Positions 1-12,199 are shown, counted from the stretch's first letter. The stretch: DNA of 64,000 bases from Rhexocercosporidium sp. MPI-PUGE-AT-0058 (GCA_020746875.1 JAGTJL010000025.1:434001-498000), one strand, 5' to 3'. Numbers and translations: made by a program. Notes: generated from the sequence alone by a model not told the origin.

Positions 1-371
1 CTACCTGGCTGTTGTGCAATTGCTCGTAAGTATTCCCTTCCCCTCACCTTGTTCAAACCTCAAAATACACACTCCGAAACCTCCGTCCAGAACTCACACA
101 ACCCCAACAGAAATACGCACAAACTCCCGGCCCGCACCAATCCCTCTCCAAAGACCTTTACAGCACCCTCCGCCTCAACCTCATCAAGACCGTCTTCGAC
201 TCCTGGCAAGAAACGGGCTTCGCGTGGGAGCAGTATGATCCTGAGACGGGCAAGGGGCAACGCACGCAGCACTTCACGGGCTGGACTAGTCTGGTGGTTA
301 AGATTATGGGCATGCCGGATTTGAGTGGTGGGGCTTGGGAGGTTAAGGGCGCAGGGCATGATGAGTTGTAG
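1..371 (+). CDS. GLS1: Mannosyl-oligosaccharide glucosidase (glucosidase I, GH63), C-terminal end
   Basis: This is the 3' end of a gene that begins outside the window. Exon 1..25 is followed by an intron 26..110 (GTAAGT to CAACAG) and the last exon 111..371 ends at TAG. The 87-codon last exon carries the GH63 C-terminal block: LYSTLRLNLI, then FAWEQYDPETGKGQ, then TQHFTGWTSLVVKIM, which is the highly conserved end of Cwh41/MOGS enzymes. The family is an ER-lumenal type II membrane enzyme that removes the terminal alpha-1,2-glucose from Glc3Man9GlcNAc2 at the start of N-glycan trimming. The catalytic acid and base lie upstream and cannot be seen. About 20 residues after the conserved block (rich in Gly) form a short tail. 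The splice choice is supported by frame continuity (AVVQLL joined to KYAQTPG). Confidence 0.86.
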
Positions 372-2104
372 GGAGGCAAGTGATGATGATAAGGAGAAGA
401 AAAGTAGTTCGGGGGAAAGAGGAACGATAGGGGTGTATATATGTGACATACTCATTTCAGTGTTAGAAAAAGCCTCGGATTTACGTCTTGAATCTTGTTC
501 TTTCTTCTCTTCTCATGTCCCCTTTCTAACATCTAACATCACTTACCACACACCTCCATTTATATCGAACTCTACCCTTTGACTCTAACGTCAAATCGGA
601 CTTGATATGTATTATGGTCAAGCATAGAGATGGGAATACCGATGCAGATTTAGATGTAGAGAGTTTTCTCCTGTTAACACAACTCGACAGCTCACGGTTC
701 GGAACTTGCAAGGCGAGATCGTTAAGCACAAGCCTGGTGGTCCTGTGTGTGTTATGTGGCCTTTGTCATTCGCCCGTTGAAGCTGTTGACGTTTGATCAG
801 AAGGGCTCGCTTATTTCAGGGGTCAACAGAAGGGCTGTTAGGTCTTCAGAAGTAAAGTCATCGGTGATGGTATATACCGCACTCTCAACATTATAACGCA
901 GCACAGACGACCAAGTAGCGAGGTGCAGAGCGGATATTCTGTGATTCCTTTTCGAAACCACTTCACTTGTGCTTGTCGGTTCAAGCAGCTTCTTAGGGAA
1001 AAAACTATTAACCGGTATCTCCTTCTGCCTATTGATTGGCAAGTTCATTGAATTGTTCGGCAGCGTTTCTTAATAGTCGTAGCACTGTGATCTAGATATT
1101 GAAAGCTAGCTATCTTTTCTAAGAGTACACTTCATATGAAAGGAAAGGGAAGGGAATTATTTCTGAATTGGGGAGAGCGAGACTTTCACCACCAACCCCC
1201 CCCCCCCCCCCCCGCCGGGAGCAGGACTTTGTCATTTACTCTACTGATACCCCCAGCCTAGCACTGGGATTGAAAAAGGGGGTGTGATACAAGGGCATGC
1301 ATTTCTGTACTAAAAGAACTCTTCGTTCAACATTCAAGCACTATTTAGCATAAGCTTCTTCAACTGTTCGCCATGCACGGCCGATAACCCCCAGACGTGG
1401 CAGTCCCTGAGAGATTCTGGATCTACTGGGCCGTGGCGGTTCCCATGACTGCGGTTACTATGATATGTTGGTTCTCATTGCAGCGCTGTTAGAGGCCAAT
1501 GACTTAATGTTTGAGAAAACGAGGATGATGGAAATAACAAGCGAGCCCATACGGATTCCCATTCCTTCCTTCTTGTGAGGGAAATTAATTATCACCTCAA
1601 CATACAGATGAAACGAGTTATTCTGCACCGCGAGAGTTTCCATTGACTTTTGGTGTGATGTATCCTAGAAATAGGTATGATATAATTGTACAATGTAGAA
1701 GTCGGGAAAAGCCACAGGCATCTGTGTAATTCAAGAAAGTCGCAGGGGTTTGACAAACCGGCTGACCGGCAGGAATCCCTTAAGCGAGCGGCCCGTCCGA
1801 CCCATTTCAGTCCTGAAGGATCAATCGCATTTGCAGCCACTCATTTGCGAGTATAATGCCTACCAAATCTGCAACAGGGACCTTCGCGCTCTGGCCCCAG
1901 TATAGACACAGGGTTTATTTCCTGCTTCAATTGATATAAATGGGTCGACAGGTTTCTTCAGCAGGGCTTAGTGCTATTACCCCGGGTGAAGAGTGACTGA
2001 TGGTCGGATCGCTTCCTGTCTAGGGAGCAGGGAGGAACACAAGATGCAGATCTGTGCCACCCTCAGTTGTTCCAAGACCTTGGGGCTTGGTTCATAAAGG
2101 TTTG
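372..2104. other. Intergenic, no gene seen
   Basis: The stretch holds only short unsupported reading frames. It contains the 3' flank of the glucosidase gene, a long C homopolymer at 1196-1213, and the promoter side of the membrane-protein gene that follows. Confidence 0.6.
1196..1213. repeat. Homopolymer of 18 C
   Basis: An uninterrupted run of 18 cytosines (G on the other strand) lies inside the intergenic stretch. Its length may be unreliable in the assembly. Confidence 0.95.
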
Positions 2105-3161
2105 ATGACACTTGTGCTCATGACAGCGAGAGCCATCCTTCAGGCACCCGCCGTCCCTCTCATTTGTAGTTGGTTCCTGGGTCTCACCACCCGTCCTCGA
2201 GCGGTCCTCTCCAGAATTCATCCTTCGTGTCGAGTCGCAAGCACGTTGGAGATATCGTTCGTTACTTTCGCCATTCTTCTCGCTGTGGTAGCAATGGCAG
2301 CAGATAATGACAGTAGTATCACATTTCTATATCCTCCAGAGGGACTGACAGTTAATTATTTGGACACCATCAACGTCTCATACACCTCGCCGTGGCGCAA
2401 GCCCTATCTCGTCACAAAGTGCCTGAGATACAGCGGTGGAGATCCACTGGAAAGTATGGTTTTGTGCTCAATTACCAGTAGCGAAGTACGATCACTGACC
2501 AATGTTCATGTACTTTCTAGAAAACGGCGAATATGGCCATGCGTACAACTCATCTATCCTCGCATTGATCAAATGGCCAGAATTCGCGTCTTGCTACTTC
2601 GTCCTTCAACCGGGTAAGACTGGTGGTAATGGATCTTTGAACACCAAGAGCCCCTGGTTCAGGATCAATTCCGAAGCTCGCCCAACACCCGTTACATTCG
2701 GTCTTGGTCTCAGCGAAAATTCCACGACGATACCAACAGAGTCCCCGAGTAGCACCACGACTAGCAGCGCGACTAGCACACCAGCGTCCTCGGGAGGATT
2801 GAGCAGCGGGGCGAAGATTGGAATAGGAGTTGGTCTCGCGCTGGGAGTTTTGTTTATAGTGGCTGCAATCGCTGCGGTCTTTCTTCTGCGGAGAAGAAAG
2901 AGGGCGAAGAGGCAGGCTGCTACACCTTTGATGAATTCGGATGCTGTGAGCCCGACGTCGGAATTTGGCGGCGGGCATGAAGGACATTTCATGCCTGTGA
3001 AGTCGATACCAATGGAGATCCAGGGGAAAGAGTCAATTGCTGAGAGACCGCACGAACTACCCTCTGATACCACCTATGAGATGGGCACCGAAGGGAGAGT
3101 AGGAGAACTGAGCGCCGAGGAAGGAAGGAAACACAATCCAGGACAGAAGAGGGTCTCTTAA
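2105..3161 (+). CDS. Putative single-pass membrane protein with Ser/Thr-rich stalk
   Basis: Two exons, 2105..2453 and 2521..3161, joined across a 67-base intron (GTATGG to TTTCTAG), give 329 aa. The ectodomain begins near ADNDSSITFLYPPEG and has a few Cys. It is followed by a Ser/Thr-rich stalk (TTTSSATSTPASSG), one transmembrane helix (IGIGVGLALGVLFIVAAIAA), a basic stop-transfer LLRRRKRAKRQ and an about 80-residue cytoplasmic tail. This layout resembles the Mid2/WSC-like membrane proteins common in ascomycetes, which often sense the wall. No WSC cysteine domain is present, so the function is unknown. The start is uncertain: the first ATG is used, but a hydrophobic stretch (FVTFAILLAVVAMA) just before ADNDS looks like the true signal peptide, so an unseen 5' exon may supply a start closer to it. 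Confidence 0.6.
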
Positions 3162-3630
3162 GACGGAACGGGTGAATGATCACAGCATGGGGCCATAAAG
3201 CGGTGTGAAATGGCGAGGAACGAATGGACGCATATAAAGTCTGATTCAAGCCAACAAATAATTAAACCGAGCTTCGGGGAATGATCGAGGGTTGGACGCA
3301 GGCTCATGCACTGACAGACGATGTCGGAGGCAGCATTTAGGATCAAAAAGGATGTCGATAGTTTCCGGAGGGGAGCTGGAGGAAAACTTCGAAAGCCCAT
3401 GGTCTTGGTTTCGATAGAGGAGGAGAGAAACGAGCCAGTTACCCTCGGAACTGCATTTTGCTCTTGCGGGTCGGTCGAAGCATTAGTGCGGCTGTGTCTG
3501 CAGTGAGCCTGATGAAGTGACAGGAATCTAGTTGTTATTTCTTATCATTACGAACAGATAGGCATTCCAGATCCAGAAGCCAAATAGCATCCCATAACAA
3601 TCAAATGTCACGTGTACCACACTTCCTCAC
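3162..3630. other. Intergenic between convergent genes
   Basis: This is the shared 3' flank of the membrane-protein gene and the DUF952 gene. It contains one CACGTG near 3609 and no supported gene. Confidence 0.55.
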
Positions 3631-4098
3631 TCACTCCTTTGGAACATCCTCTCCAAACGGCCAGCTCTCAGGAGACCAAGTCCCATCACCCCTCTTCCAA
3701 ACACCCACACTCTCAACCTCATCCCTCCCCAATTTCAATCCCTGTTCTCCCTCCCCAGGTGCCGCATTTGCATACACATGAGGAAACAAACCCCTCTTTC
3801 CGTCAACATCCCAACATCCCCCTTTTTCATCCGGTCCCTTTCCCTTACTGTCCTCCCAAGTGATGAACTTAGCGACTCGCTCGTACGGAATGCGTAAGAT
3901 GTAGACGTGAGTTTCCGAGGAAAAGAAATTCTGGAGTGTGCCGAGGATCTGGGATGACGTGCTAAAGTGCATGAAATTGTCCCGGGCGTCAAGAGCGGAG
4001 AGGGGGAGTGAGAGTGGTAGTGGCTCTGGGGGTGGAGGGGAGGAGGGAAGGATCTTGTAGATGTATTTCGGGAGGGGGGTGGGAGTTGAGTTGGACAT
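3631..4098 (-). CDS. DUF952 family protein
   Basis: An intronless reading frame of 155 aa, taken from the ATG at 4098, where the conserved domain begins after about ten residues. Visible family blocks are YIYKILPS at the N-terminus, LSALDARDNFMHFS (the usual D-x-x-D-x-F-I-H-x-S signature), and later ITWE and GLFPHVYANA (the usual FPHLY block). DUF952 proteins are small soluble proteins of bacteria and fungi without an established reaction. The fold is likened to ADP-ribosyl-cyclase/glutathione-related proteins only loosely. The fungal form has a Pro-rich insert (SSPPPPEPLPL) between the first two blocks. The frame stays open upstream of this ATG, but that part looks like leader sequence with no domain content. 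A GTCACGTGAC palindrome lies 67 bases upstream of the start. Confidence 0.78.
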   Translation of the reverse strand: MSNSTPTPLPKYIYKILPSSPPPPEPLPLSLPLSALDARDNFMHFSTSSQILGTLQNFFSSETHVYILRIPYERVAKFITWEDSKGKGPDEKGGCWDVDGKRGLFPHVYANAAPGEGEQGLKLGRDEVESVGVWKRGDGTWSPESWPFGEDVPKE

Positions 4099-5525
4099 TT
4101 TGGCGATGTTGATGATGAGTGAGACTACCTGTATGAGAAACGGGAAGAGTTTGAGACTATAAATGTCACGTGACGTATGAGCACAGCATCTACCTCTATC
4201 TCTAATCATGAACAAGGCCAAGTGTTGTTCTCTACTTACCTCTCACTTTTAACCGGATTTCTGTTTTTGTCTCATCATATTGGAAGTTAGTCAATCTATT
4301 ATGATCTACAAAATCTATTACAGGATGATAGCTATGATAGCCAAGATAGCAAAACCTAAGTTTCACCTCACTTCAACTCTTCTACACATCAACTGCCTAC
4401 ACCAACCTCAGCCTCACATTTGACCTCCCGTTCGACTATTCCACGAAGAAGGGTAAAGACATCCATGCTATCACTATACTCATTGCGGCACCGTTCCTCC
4501 GGTTTTACAGACATCAAGGGAAGCTACAATCGTCGGCCGGCAACACTAGCGACTTGAGTTGGGAATATGATATAATCTGTTCCATGGAGGAACGAAAAAG
4601 CGAAGTCGTGTACCCCATATCGATGTCATCAATTCGTACCAAATGTTATCACATTCGACGATACGCAGTAGCAGCGGACTAGATGTGTCATTTCCCATAA
4701 CTTTTGCATTGCAGCATTTGACTGACTGATGAAGCTGCTCTCGCAGCGGGAAGGTTTGCCCCGTATGCCACTTTACGAACTTGCGTTGTATTATCACAGG
4801 CCTTACGATTTGCTTATGACACACGCATCTGATTGTGTAACTTTTCACTTCGCGAGTATCTGTGGCATCGATGATGAAGACATGGTCCCAGTACAACTCC
4901 GTGATACTTCATAGTTGAAAAAAATCTACGAAACGTTCGGGATGATATCTTGCGGGTGATTGAAGTCGTTAAATGGTGCACAATCTGGGAGGGCAAAAGG
5001 TTCCTCCCACTGGTCATCTCATTTACTTTCTTAGAGGTTGAAAAGAGGCCTCAGGAGTGAGTACAGCGAGGTGTGGTGAGATGTGCGAAAGCTTCATGTT
5101 GGGGTCCTAAAGTTCATGAAAGTGGAATATTTTCCTCTTTTGATGGTGGCATGTGGGAGTGGGTTGGCCGCAAGGGATTTTGAGTCACTTCCAGTGTGAC
5201 AGTGGTTGAGTACCATACTTCTCTGCCAAGTAGCTATCCATCACGCAGAGCAAAATGGTAAGAAGAATGGTCTGAAATTTTAAAATTGCTTTTAGGCTAC
5301 CTAACTAAACTCGAAGGGCGTACCCCCCAATAGAGTGCCTCATGAAAAAAGTCCAAGAGAATGTGCATACAGACATGCGATTCCCCTTTCCATTAGGACC
5401 ACGGTCGATTCATCAAGCTGTCCCTTCTCGACATTGATTCGCATCAAAACCCCTTCATACAGAAACAAGAGAAAGACACTCGAAATCAGAACCACACATC
5501 TCATGTCGTGACTATCCTTGATCAT
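4099..5525. other. Intergenic, no gene seen
   Basis: This stretch holds the promoter side of the DUF952 gene and the 3' flank of the first 2EXR gene. Short frames at 4546-5017 show no domain, no codon pattern and no splice logic. Confidence 0.5.
4165..4174. promoter_or_regulatory. E-box palindrome GTCACGTGAC upstream of DUF952 gene
   Basis: A perfect 10-base palindrome with a CACGTG core sits 67 bases before the DUF952 start. Fungal bHLH factors of the Cbf1 type bind GTCACGTG in general. Use here is inferred. Confidence 0.4.
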
Positions 5526-6764
5526 TCAAAGCTCCACAGCTTCAGCCTCCGCCTTCATGATACCGAACGAGATCTTAGGAATAACTCTCGCGGTCGGTGG
5601 AGGAAGGGCATTCTTACGAGCGTTCAACTCCTTTATCATCTGCTTCATACGAAGATCTTCGCCGATATTGTACTTCCATGCGAGCAAGCGGTCCTCTTCC
5701 TCATCATCGAGTCCCGCACGGCGCCATACCCCATCGATATATGCCTGAAGCGTATGCAACTGCAGAGTGAGGGTCTTATCTCCCTCGGCCTTCGTGTTCA
5801 GGACGGCGTTGACGGATTCGAGTTCGGAGAAGACAGCGACTTCGGAGATGAAGGTGTTTCTCTCGAGCATGGCGCGCCATAGTCGACGGTCGGTCTCGGA
5901 TGAGCGGAGGCCCAAGCGGCGGAGCGAAGTGCAGTTCCTGAGCTTTTGGCAGAGCTTGCTATCGAATATGTTCCTGATACCTGGATCGGGTAGGAGGATA
6001 GGGCAGATAATATCGGATTCAAAGTTGATGTAAATCTGACCCGGAGTCGTGACTTTGACCACAGCTTCATCCACGATTTCCCAGTCAGTGGTGCCGAATT
6101 CGAGAACGTAGTGCTTGAGACCAACTTTTTGGGCTTCTTGGGAGGTTTGGAGGATAGCGGGTTGTTTGGTGTAGACGGTGTATTGGAATGGGAGTAATCT
6201 TTGGCCGTTGGTCAGAGTTGGGCGGCGTCGACGTCCGATGATGGGGGAACATCGGACGGGAATGACTCTATCCAAGAAGCAGGCCTCGGTCCACTTCAGA
6301 ATGGTTAGTTGTCTGTTCTTACTCGAAGACCTAACCCTTTGATAACCCATCAAGGAGATCCCAGCATGAAACTAATATTGAGAGTGACTTGAGACTGCGA
6401 AGACGCACTCGGGAATAGGATATGTACTTACCACCATGGTTCGAAGCTCAAGAGGAAGCATTGGGAAGAAGGTAAACTCAAGCAGAGGCTGTGACATGAC
6501 AGCTACAACATCCGCGTCTGAGGCCGAGACATGGAATGCAGAGATCTCAAGAGGAGCCGTTGGCATGTCCGTTGAGAAGCTGCAGCAGCTGGCTGATGTG
6601 CTAAACATTGCAGAGCTGAGAGGTGGGAAATACGGGACACCAGGCAAGTCGAGCCAGGAGACTCGTGTCTTCAATGACTTCACGACTGGGTCCATCGCGA
6701 ATGCTTTCAAGAGGGTAGGGCAAGGAGGATTGGCGGGTAATTCATGAGACTGATCGATGTTCAT
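5526..6764 (-). CDS. 2EXR-family protein, copy A
   Basis: Two exons, 6764..6432 and 6293..5526, with a 138-base intron (GTAAGT to CTGAAG), give 366 aa. The intron interrupts the first family block exactly: LEFTFFPMLPLELRTMV is joined to WTEACFLDR. The second block is ILQTSQEAQKVGLKHY and the third is IYINFESDIICPI. The family is named for two E-x-R motifs. The first is present here (ELR), but the second reads EAQ, so its Arg is lost. An about 85-residue low-complexity N-terminal region precedes the domain, and a charged C-terminal half (LDDEEEDRL) follows. 2EXR proteins are abundant in Leotiomycetes and Sordariomycetes and have no assigned function. The neighbour at 8277-9188 is a paralogue on the same strand. 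Confidence 0.8.
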
Positions 6765-8276
6765 TCTATCATATAACTGCTGTCTTGTTAGCACAGAAAC
6801 GCAGTTTCAAATTTGGATGGGAGACAAACGTGAATCTGCTGCGCACGCTTGCTTGACATTGTTCTTGTTGGGATGTTGAGATGTTGAGGAATTGGGTCCT
6901 AGATGTCCTTCGGGATTGTGTCCTAGGAAATTTTTAAAGAATAGGTAATATACCTTTCTAAAGCACGCGCCAAGACACTAGCGTTACTAGCGGCTAGTTT
7001 TGTAGTTCTTAGTTCCTCCCCTGTCGCGTTCGAGCCCCGATTCACCGCGAGGATAGAAAGCGTGTTGTCGAAGCGAGACTCCACGTCAGACTACTTTCTG
7101 GGTCTAAAGACGACAAAGCGCTTAGAAAAAAGAGTGATACTCGGGGATACCCAGAGATATTTCTAGGAACTTCTTTAAATTAACACTCACGTATCTAGTA
7201 CACCTCCTTCCAAGTATCTGTCTGTTATCAAAACCAAGGTACGCGTTTGACTTTAGAAACCTACAATCTTCGCCGCTTTATAACGCGGCTCACTTGTTGC
7301 TACATGCTGAAGAATAGACAGCTTCCGCTAGCATCAAAAATAAATCGCTACTGAATCTTTAGCAAATAAATAATTCACGCCAATGGAAGGCATTTCGGCG
7401 TTCTATTATCACTCGCTGATCAAGTCACATTGGCTTCTAAGTTACTCCGTATCATTAACCTACCACGAGCCCTCAGCCACCGCCGCACTAACCCTCACAA
7501 AATTTCAAACTCCCCTCGTTGAAACAACAGTAATCATACTCCACAATGTAATCGCGAAGGTGCTGCTAATCATTGGCCATATTCCACATTCCAAATGGCG
7601 GGGTTTGTTTTGATCCCCTGAAGCGGGGTCCGCTAAGCGAGGAGTCACTTTCAGCGCTTGCGGGCGGAGCTACTTTTAAATAAGAGCTACTCTTTGCTGG
7701 GACGGTCTGTAAGCTTCATTAATCAACTCATCCAGCTCGTCAAGAGAGTCAGTTATGAACACACCACTTTTCAGGTACAGGATTGAGGCTTGGCAGTCTA
7801 CGTTATTGCGTTGCTGGATTCGACTTTGTGGTATTTGCTGAGAGTCACTTCTCTAAAACTTCAACCAAGTTGCATTGCCGCGACTAAGAACGAAAAATAA
7901 AGCGGGAGTCTAAAGCTTAAAAACAATCGCCTGGTCTATATGCGTTTCCATCCCTCGCGAACTCTCGCCACTTTTCTAATCTACGCGTGAAAGTCCCTTT
8001 CTGAAATATCATCCTCCAGGTGCCGAACCTAATAGCGCTTCTGTACGGCCCTCACAACGAGCATCTCGTCTGTGGGATTTGATTAGTCATTGTTAACCCG
8101 CTCTCGGGCTATGACAGCTATTGATGTCTCCTTGCTTGTCATCAACCCCTCAAGCCTTCGATGAAAGCACCAGGATGCTCAGCCCTGAATCAATTCAGGC
8201 TCTTGATGAACACAAGAAAGAAGAACCCAGCGCTGCACGCCTATCCAATACCGCACCACTCATCTGAGACCTCCCT
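6765..8276. other. Intergenic between two 2EXR genes
   Basis: No supported gene. The 6940-7700 part is rich in short direct words (CTAGCG, GCTAG, ACTAGC) and looks like decayed repeat sequence, but no terminal repeats or transposase fragments could be traced. Confidence 0.45.
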
Positions 8277-9188
8277 TCAGCGTTCTGTGACAGAAATCGT
8301 CATGATCTTGAAGTTGATCGGAAAAGGATGCTCAAGATGAGAAGAATTCTTACACTCCCCAGACTCTTCCTTGCATTCCTTGTTCTTGCAAGTATCGAAT
8401 AGAACTCTGACTTGCTCCTTCACTCCCAGCAAATAGTCTCTCTTGCCGGGATAATCTGACGCGAAGTATTCTTTTTCCTCCAGGCTCTCATTGAAGTCGA
8501 CCAACTTCATTTCCAGCTGATTGTGTTTGTGGAAGTCCTTTTCATCATGTAATTCTGCCAAGTAAGAGCCCCATGGGTACAAAATGACCTCTTTGATGTT
8601 GTGACGTTTAATGACCACTTTCAGCCAGCAGGACACCAGGGAGTCTTCCACAACGAAGGCCATGCGACTCAGCCTTGGGAAGTAGAAGGGGATTCCAAAG
8701 TCAAGCAGTAGCACTTCCTGCAGCAATTCGTTCTCCTCGGCCATTTGAGTCATGGGACATATGATATCGCACTCCCAGTTGACATAAATTCGAGGTGGTG
8801 ACGATATTTGGAGGATTCCTCCGCGATATAGATTTACCATCCGTGCTCCCAAGTCGAGAGAGTAATGCTTGAGACCGGTAGTACGAGCTTCTTGTGAAGT
8901 GTGGAGGATGGACGGTGTGCGATTAGTATAGCTTTTATATGTGTAGGCTGGGGCACCAAGGAGGTCATCGAAAAACTTATCCTCGTCACTTCCACTTTCG
9001 TAAAATGGAACAATCCATATATCAATTAGTCGTTCATGGAAGCAGACTTCGGTCCAGATCATGTTTCGAAGTTCCAGTGGCATTTTGGGGAACAGGATGA
9101 ATTTAAGAGGCTCTGCACCGCCGATCGTAGTAATTGAAGATGAAGCAGCGGTGATTGCGGTGGAAGGTTGGGTGAACGCAGATGACAT
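8277..9188 (-). CDS. 2EXR-family protein, copy B
   Basis: An intronless gene of 303 aa starting at the first ATG (MSSAFTQPS). All three family blocks are intact: KFILFPKMPLELRNMIWTE at about residues 29-47 with the first E-x-R (ELR), SILHTSQEARTTGLKHY at about 93-109 with the second E-x-R (EAR), and RIYVNWECDIICPM at about 133-146. A short Ser/Thr/Ala-rich leader precedes the domain, and the C-terminus contains a Cys/Lys/Glu-rich segment (CKNKECKEESGECK). There is no signal peptide or membrane segment. It differs from copy A in lacking the intron inside block 1. The function is unknown, as for the whole family. Confidence 0.85.
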   Translation of the reverse strand: MSSAFTQPSTAITAASSSITTIGGAEPLKFILFPKMPLELRNMIWTEVCFHERLIDIWIVPFYESGSDEDKFFDDLLGAPAYTYKSYTNRTPSILHTSQEARTTGLKHYSLDLGARMVNLYRGGILQISSPPRIYVNWECDIICPMTQMAEENELLQEVLLLDFGIPFYFPRLSRMAFVVEDSLVSCWLKVVIKRHNIKEVILYPWGSYLAELHDEKDFHKHNQLEMKLVDFNESLEEKEYFASDYPGKRDYLLGVKEQVRVLFDTCKNKECKEESGECKNSSHLEHPFPINFKIMTISVTER

Positions 9189-10817
9189 GTCGACGAAGAA
9201 ATTTAAAGTGACGAGGTGATTTGTCGGAAAGATTTATTGAGGTTGTTGAGCTTTCTCGAAGAGAGTTAGTTTTGGGTACGTGATTGGGGGGAATTGAAGA
9301 CAAACTGCTGTGTTTTAACGTGCTGAATTTGCTTTGAGCAAGCATAGATGTGTCTCTATGATCTAGTGGTCAGGTAGACTAAGCCTGTCGAAAGCGCCTT
9401 GGAGCTTTCCTTGTCTTGTTCGTAGAAAGGAGTTGAGGACTTGCCAAAGTGACGAAATGGCACGTGGAAGATTTGAGGTGAGCGAGGTGAGATGAATCTG
9501 AGAAGACGCTATTGTTGATAGTGGTTGAAGCTGTGCCTTAAGAGAAATGTTGTACAACAGATGGAAGGTATGATGATAGACTTCCTTGGGAGTTGCTTGA
9601 AGGGGTCGAAGTGCAATATGACCGTGTGTTGGTGTGTACGCGAAGAGAGAGAAGAGAGAAAAATTCAATATCCGTCTTAGATCCTTGAAAAAAGAAGGGA
9701 AGGGGCGTCCACCGATTGGTAGCTGCGACTCTTGATCATATGTTCACTACAGCCAATTAATTCTCAATCCACGTCGCGGAAAGTCATGGGCACACTTTGA
9801 CTTTAGAAGTCCCTAAAACAGACAGATGATTTCGAAATTGCAATATTAAAATAGAGTAAACACTTCCATACGGTTAAGGTGACGCCAGGAAATCAGCATA
9901 TCAATCATTATATCTTTGGCTTGAACACCAAGTAGTACTAGGCAGGCTGACAGCATCCACTTACTGTAACTTCGGAAGCGAGAAATCAACACCCTAACTC
10001 CTCGTCATTCAACGCACCTTGCCCCAAAACTGCATCAAATCACTAAACCCGAGCTCAAACGTTCATGAACTCATCCGGTCACAGACTCAATTCAATGACT
10101 CTAGAAATCAAAACGGTAAATACCAAACAACACGATGTTAAGAGTTTTTCAAAAAGCCACTCCACCCCTTTTCCTTCCCCGAGTCTCCTATCCGCCAATG
10201 CCAAACACCCAACACCCATAACCCCCGACACGCCAGAACAAGAACTCAGACTAGGATCCAAGAATCCCAAGAATCCAAAATCATAAGTCTCATACCAAGG
10301 CACCAAGACTTGACCGCACCCAAAAATAATCTCGCAATGAACGCCTCGCATAACCATCTAAAAAGGGCCCTCCCAAAAGATTTCACCAAAATCACCAAGC
10401 CGCCGCGATCTAATCTATTCTATTTCCTCCCCGGCACATAACTTCTCCTCACTCCCACCCGCCCACTCCCCTGCTCAGAAAGAGATAAAGACTACGAATC
10501 GAACACCCCTAAACACCTCTAGCGAGGGCGCCAAACAGCGAAGCGAAGTTACATAGGAAACTCGGTCGGTGCCAGAGAAACACACACACACAAGAGGTAT
10601 GTGTCTTTACAAGCGGCGGAACGTATAGCTTACCTTCGTCCTTACAGGGATAGCGACTGAATGATCGATAGCGAGGTATCCATCCCTTTCCCTCTCAATC
10701 CCACCTCTTACTGTGTTCGGATTCGATGTTCCACGTAAAGAAGGCGAGATATCAAAAGTCAGGCATCACATCCCCCTCCCCCTCCCCTTCCTCCCCCTTC
10801 TCTCCCCTCGCTTCGCC
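9189..10817. other. Intergenic, no gene seen
   Basis: This is the promoter side of 2EXR copy B and the 3' flank of the hydrolase gene. Only short frames occur. A short CA microsatellite lies near 10580. Confidence 0.5.
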
Positions 10818-12199
10818 TTATCCACCACCACCAACGCCAACCCACCCGGCAACCCACCCCACTGCCGGACGCACAACGTCACGATGCACCTCACTCCCAA
10901 TCTCTGCCGAGATATCAAACGCATGCAGCACGTTCGGGACGAGGACTTTCACTGCCGGGATGGAGAGGGACGTCAGGGCGGCGTAGAAGTCGTGCACGTG
11001 GGAAGTGTCGAAGACGTCGTCGGAGGTGCCCATTATTTGGTAGATTGGAGGGTACTTGATGGCGGGTTGGGTGCAGAGGTAGAGGGGACCTGGGAGGTTG
11101 TTAGTAAAATGCAAAGATATGGATTCAGAAGGGAGAAAGGAGCCCAAAAAAAGGGGATTGAAGAGAGTGAAGTGGGGAACAAAATAGCATGGCTAAGGAT
11201 AACATCGCATAACAGAGCACATCAGAGCGCAAGACAATAAAATAAGCAACTTACTAATCTCATCAAGCTCCTTCTTACTCACACAGCCCCTCTCGGGGAA
11301 CCCCAACTGTCCATCGCTTCCCCTAACCAAACCCCTTACAAGAAACTCAGCAACAATCCCTCTCTCGAAGAGATGTCTAGCCATGATACTACGAGGCCGG
11401 TAGTTATCCTGACCTGTCTGGGTGATCTGCTGCTCAGTGGGAGGATGGGCGTAGTTTGTAGCTGCGGCGAGGGTCTCGTATGTACAAGGGAGACTACAGC
11501 GTTGGGAGAAGCGGCCTCGGGGGTGGTAGGGGAGGGAGTGGAGGGTTGTGGGTCCGTACATGGAGAGGATTGCGGAGGGGGGTGTGGTCCAGAGTTTTGG
11601 CTGTGGAGGATTTGGTTTAGCGAGGTTGGTTTGGTCGATATGATAGTATAAATGTAGATATAGATATAGAAACGCGAAACGTGAAAATACAAAACAGGAA
11701 ATAAGGAACAGGAAATGGGATATAGAGAATAGGAAAAGTAGAGAGGAGAAGGGGAAGGGAAACGTACTGTCAAAAGAGCCAGATGAGCGCCCGCCGAAGC
11801 ACCTACAACCACAATCTTCCCAACATTGACTTCAACACCACAACACCTCAACTCCTCCACAAGACTACTCCTCAACCAGCCCTCCACATCCCTAACATCA
11901 GACAATTGACCCTCAAGACTCGTCTCAGGCCGAAGTCTATAGTCCATCGACGTGACAACAAACCCTAACTTTAAGAATTCATGGAAGAGGGGTCTGCAGT
12001 AATCCGAACGATTGGAACCGAGCCAAGCTCCGCCGTGGATGAACAGCATTATCGGATGCAAGTCCGACCCCGTATCTTCCTTTGGCGCTGGGAGGTAAAT
12101 GTCGAGAGGAATGGACATATTGCCGACGGTTTTGTAAATACAAGTCTTTGAGACTGGGAGCGGTGGCACGGAAGGGGTTGGTAAAAGGGAGGTTGCCAT
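10818..12199 (-). CDS. Alpha/beta hydrolase (esterase/lipase-like)
   Basis: Three exons, 12199..11768, 11600..11255 and 11089..10818, give 349 aa with both junctions in frame. The introns are 167 and 165 bases, with donors GTACGT and GTAAGT and acceptors CACAG and CCCAG. Domain order: the oxyanion motif HGGAW at residues 55-59, the nucleophile elbow GASAG with Ser135, the acid in GTSDDVF (Asp283 or Asp284) and His315 in LHAFD. This is the complete triad of the HSL/BD-FAE-like carboxylesterase group. There is no signal peptide, so the enzyme is probably intracellular, and the substrate cannot be deduced. The frame is open 87 bases further upstream to another ATG; the inner ATG is chosen because the extra piece is a Thr/Lys repeat with no family counterpart. 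The C-terminus is an unusual Gly/Val run (VGVGGGG). Confidence 0.82.

Noticed and set aside
7020..7060. B-box-like GTTCGAGCCC, possible tRNA
   Set aside because: The flanks do not form a T stem, acceptor stem or anticodon arm.
9363..9668. Open frame of about 100 codons on the minus strand
   Set aside because: It has no domain and no conservation cue, and it overlaps the promoter of 2EXR copy B.
10079..11240. Plus-strand frames overlapping the hydrolase gene
   Set aside because: They are antisense shadows of the three-exon hydrolase, whose triad and in-frame splices are far better supported.
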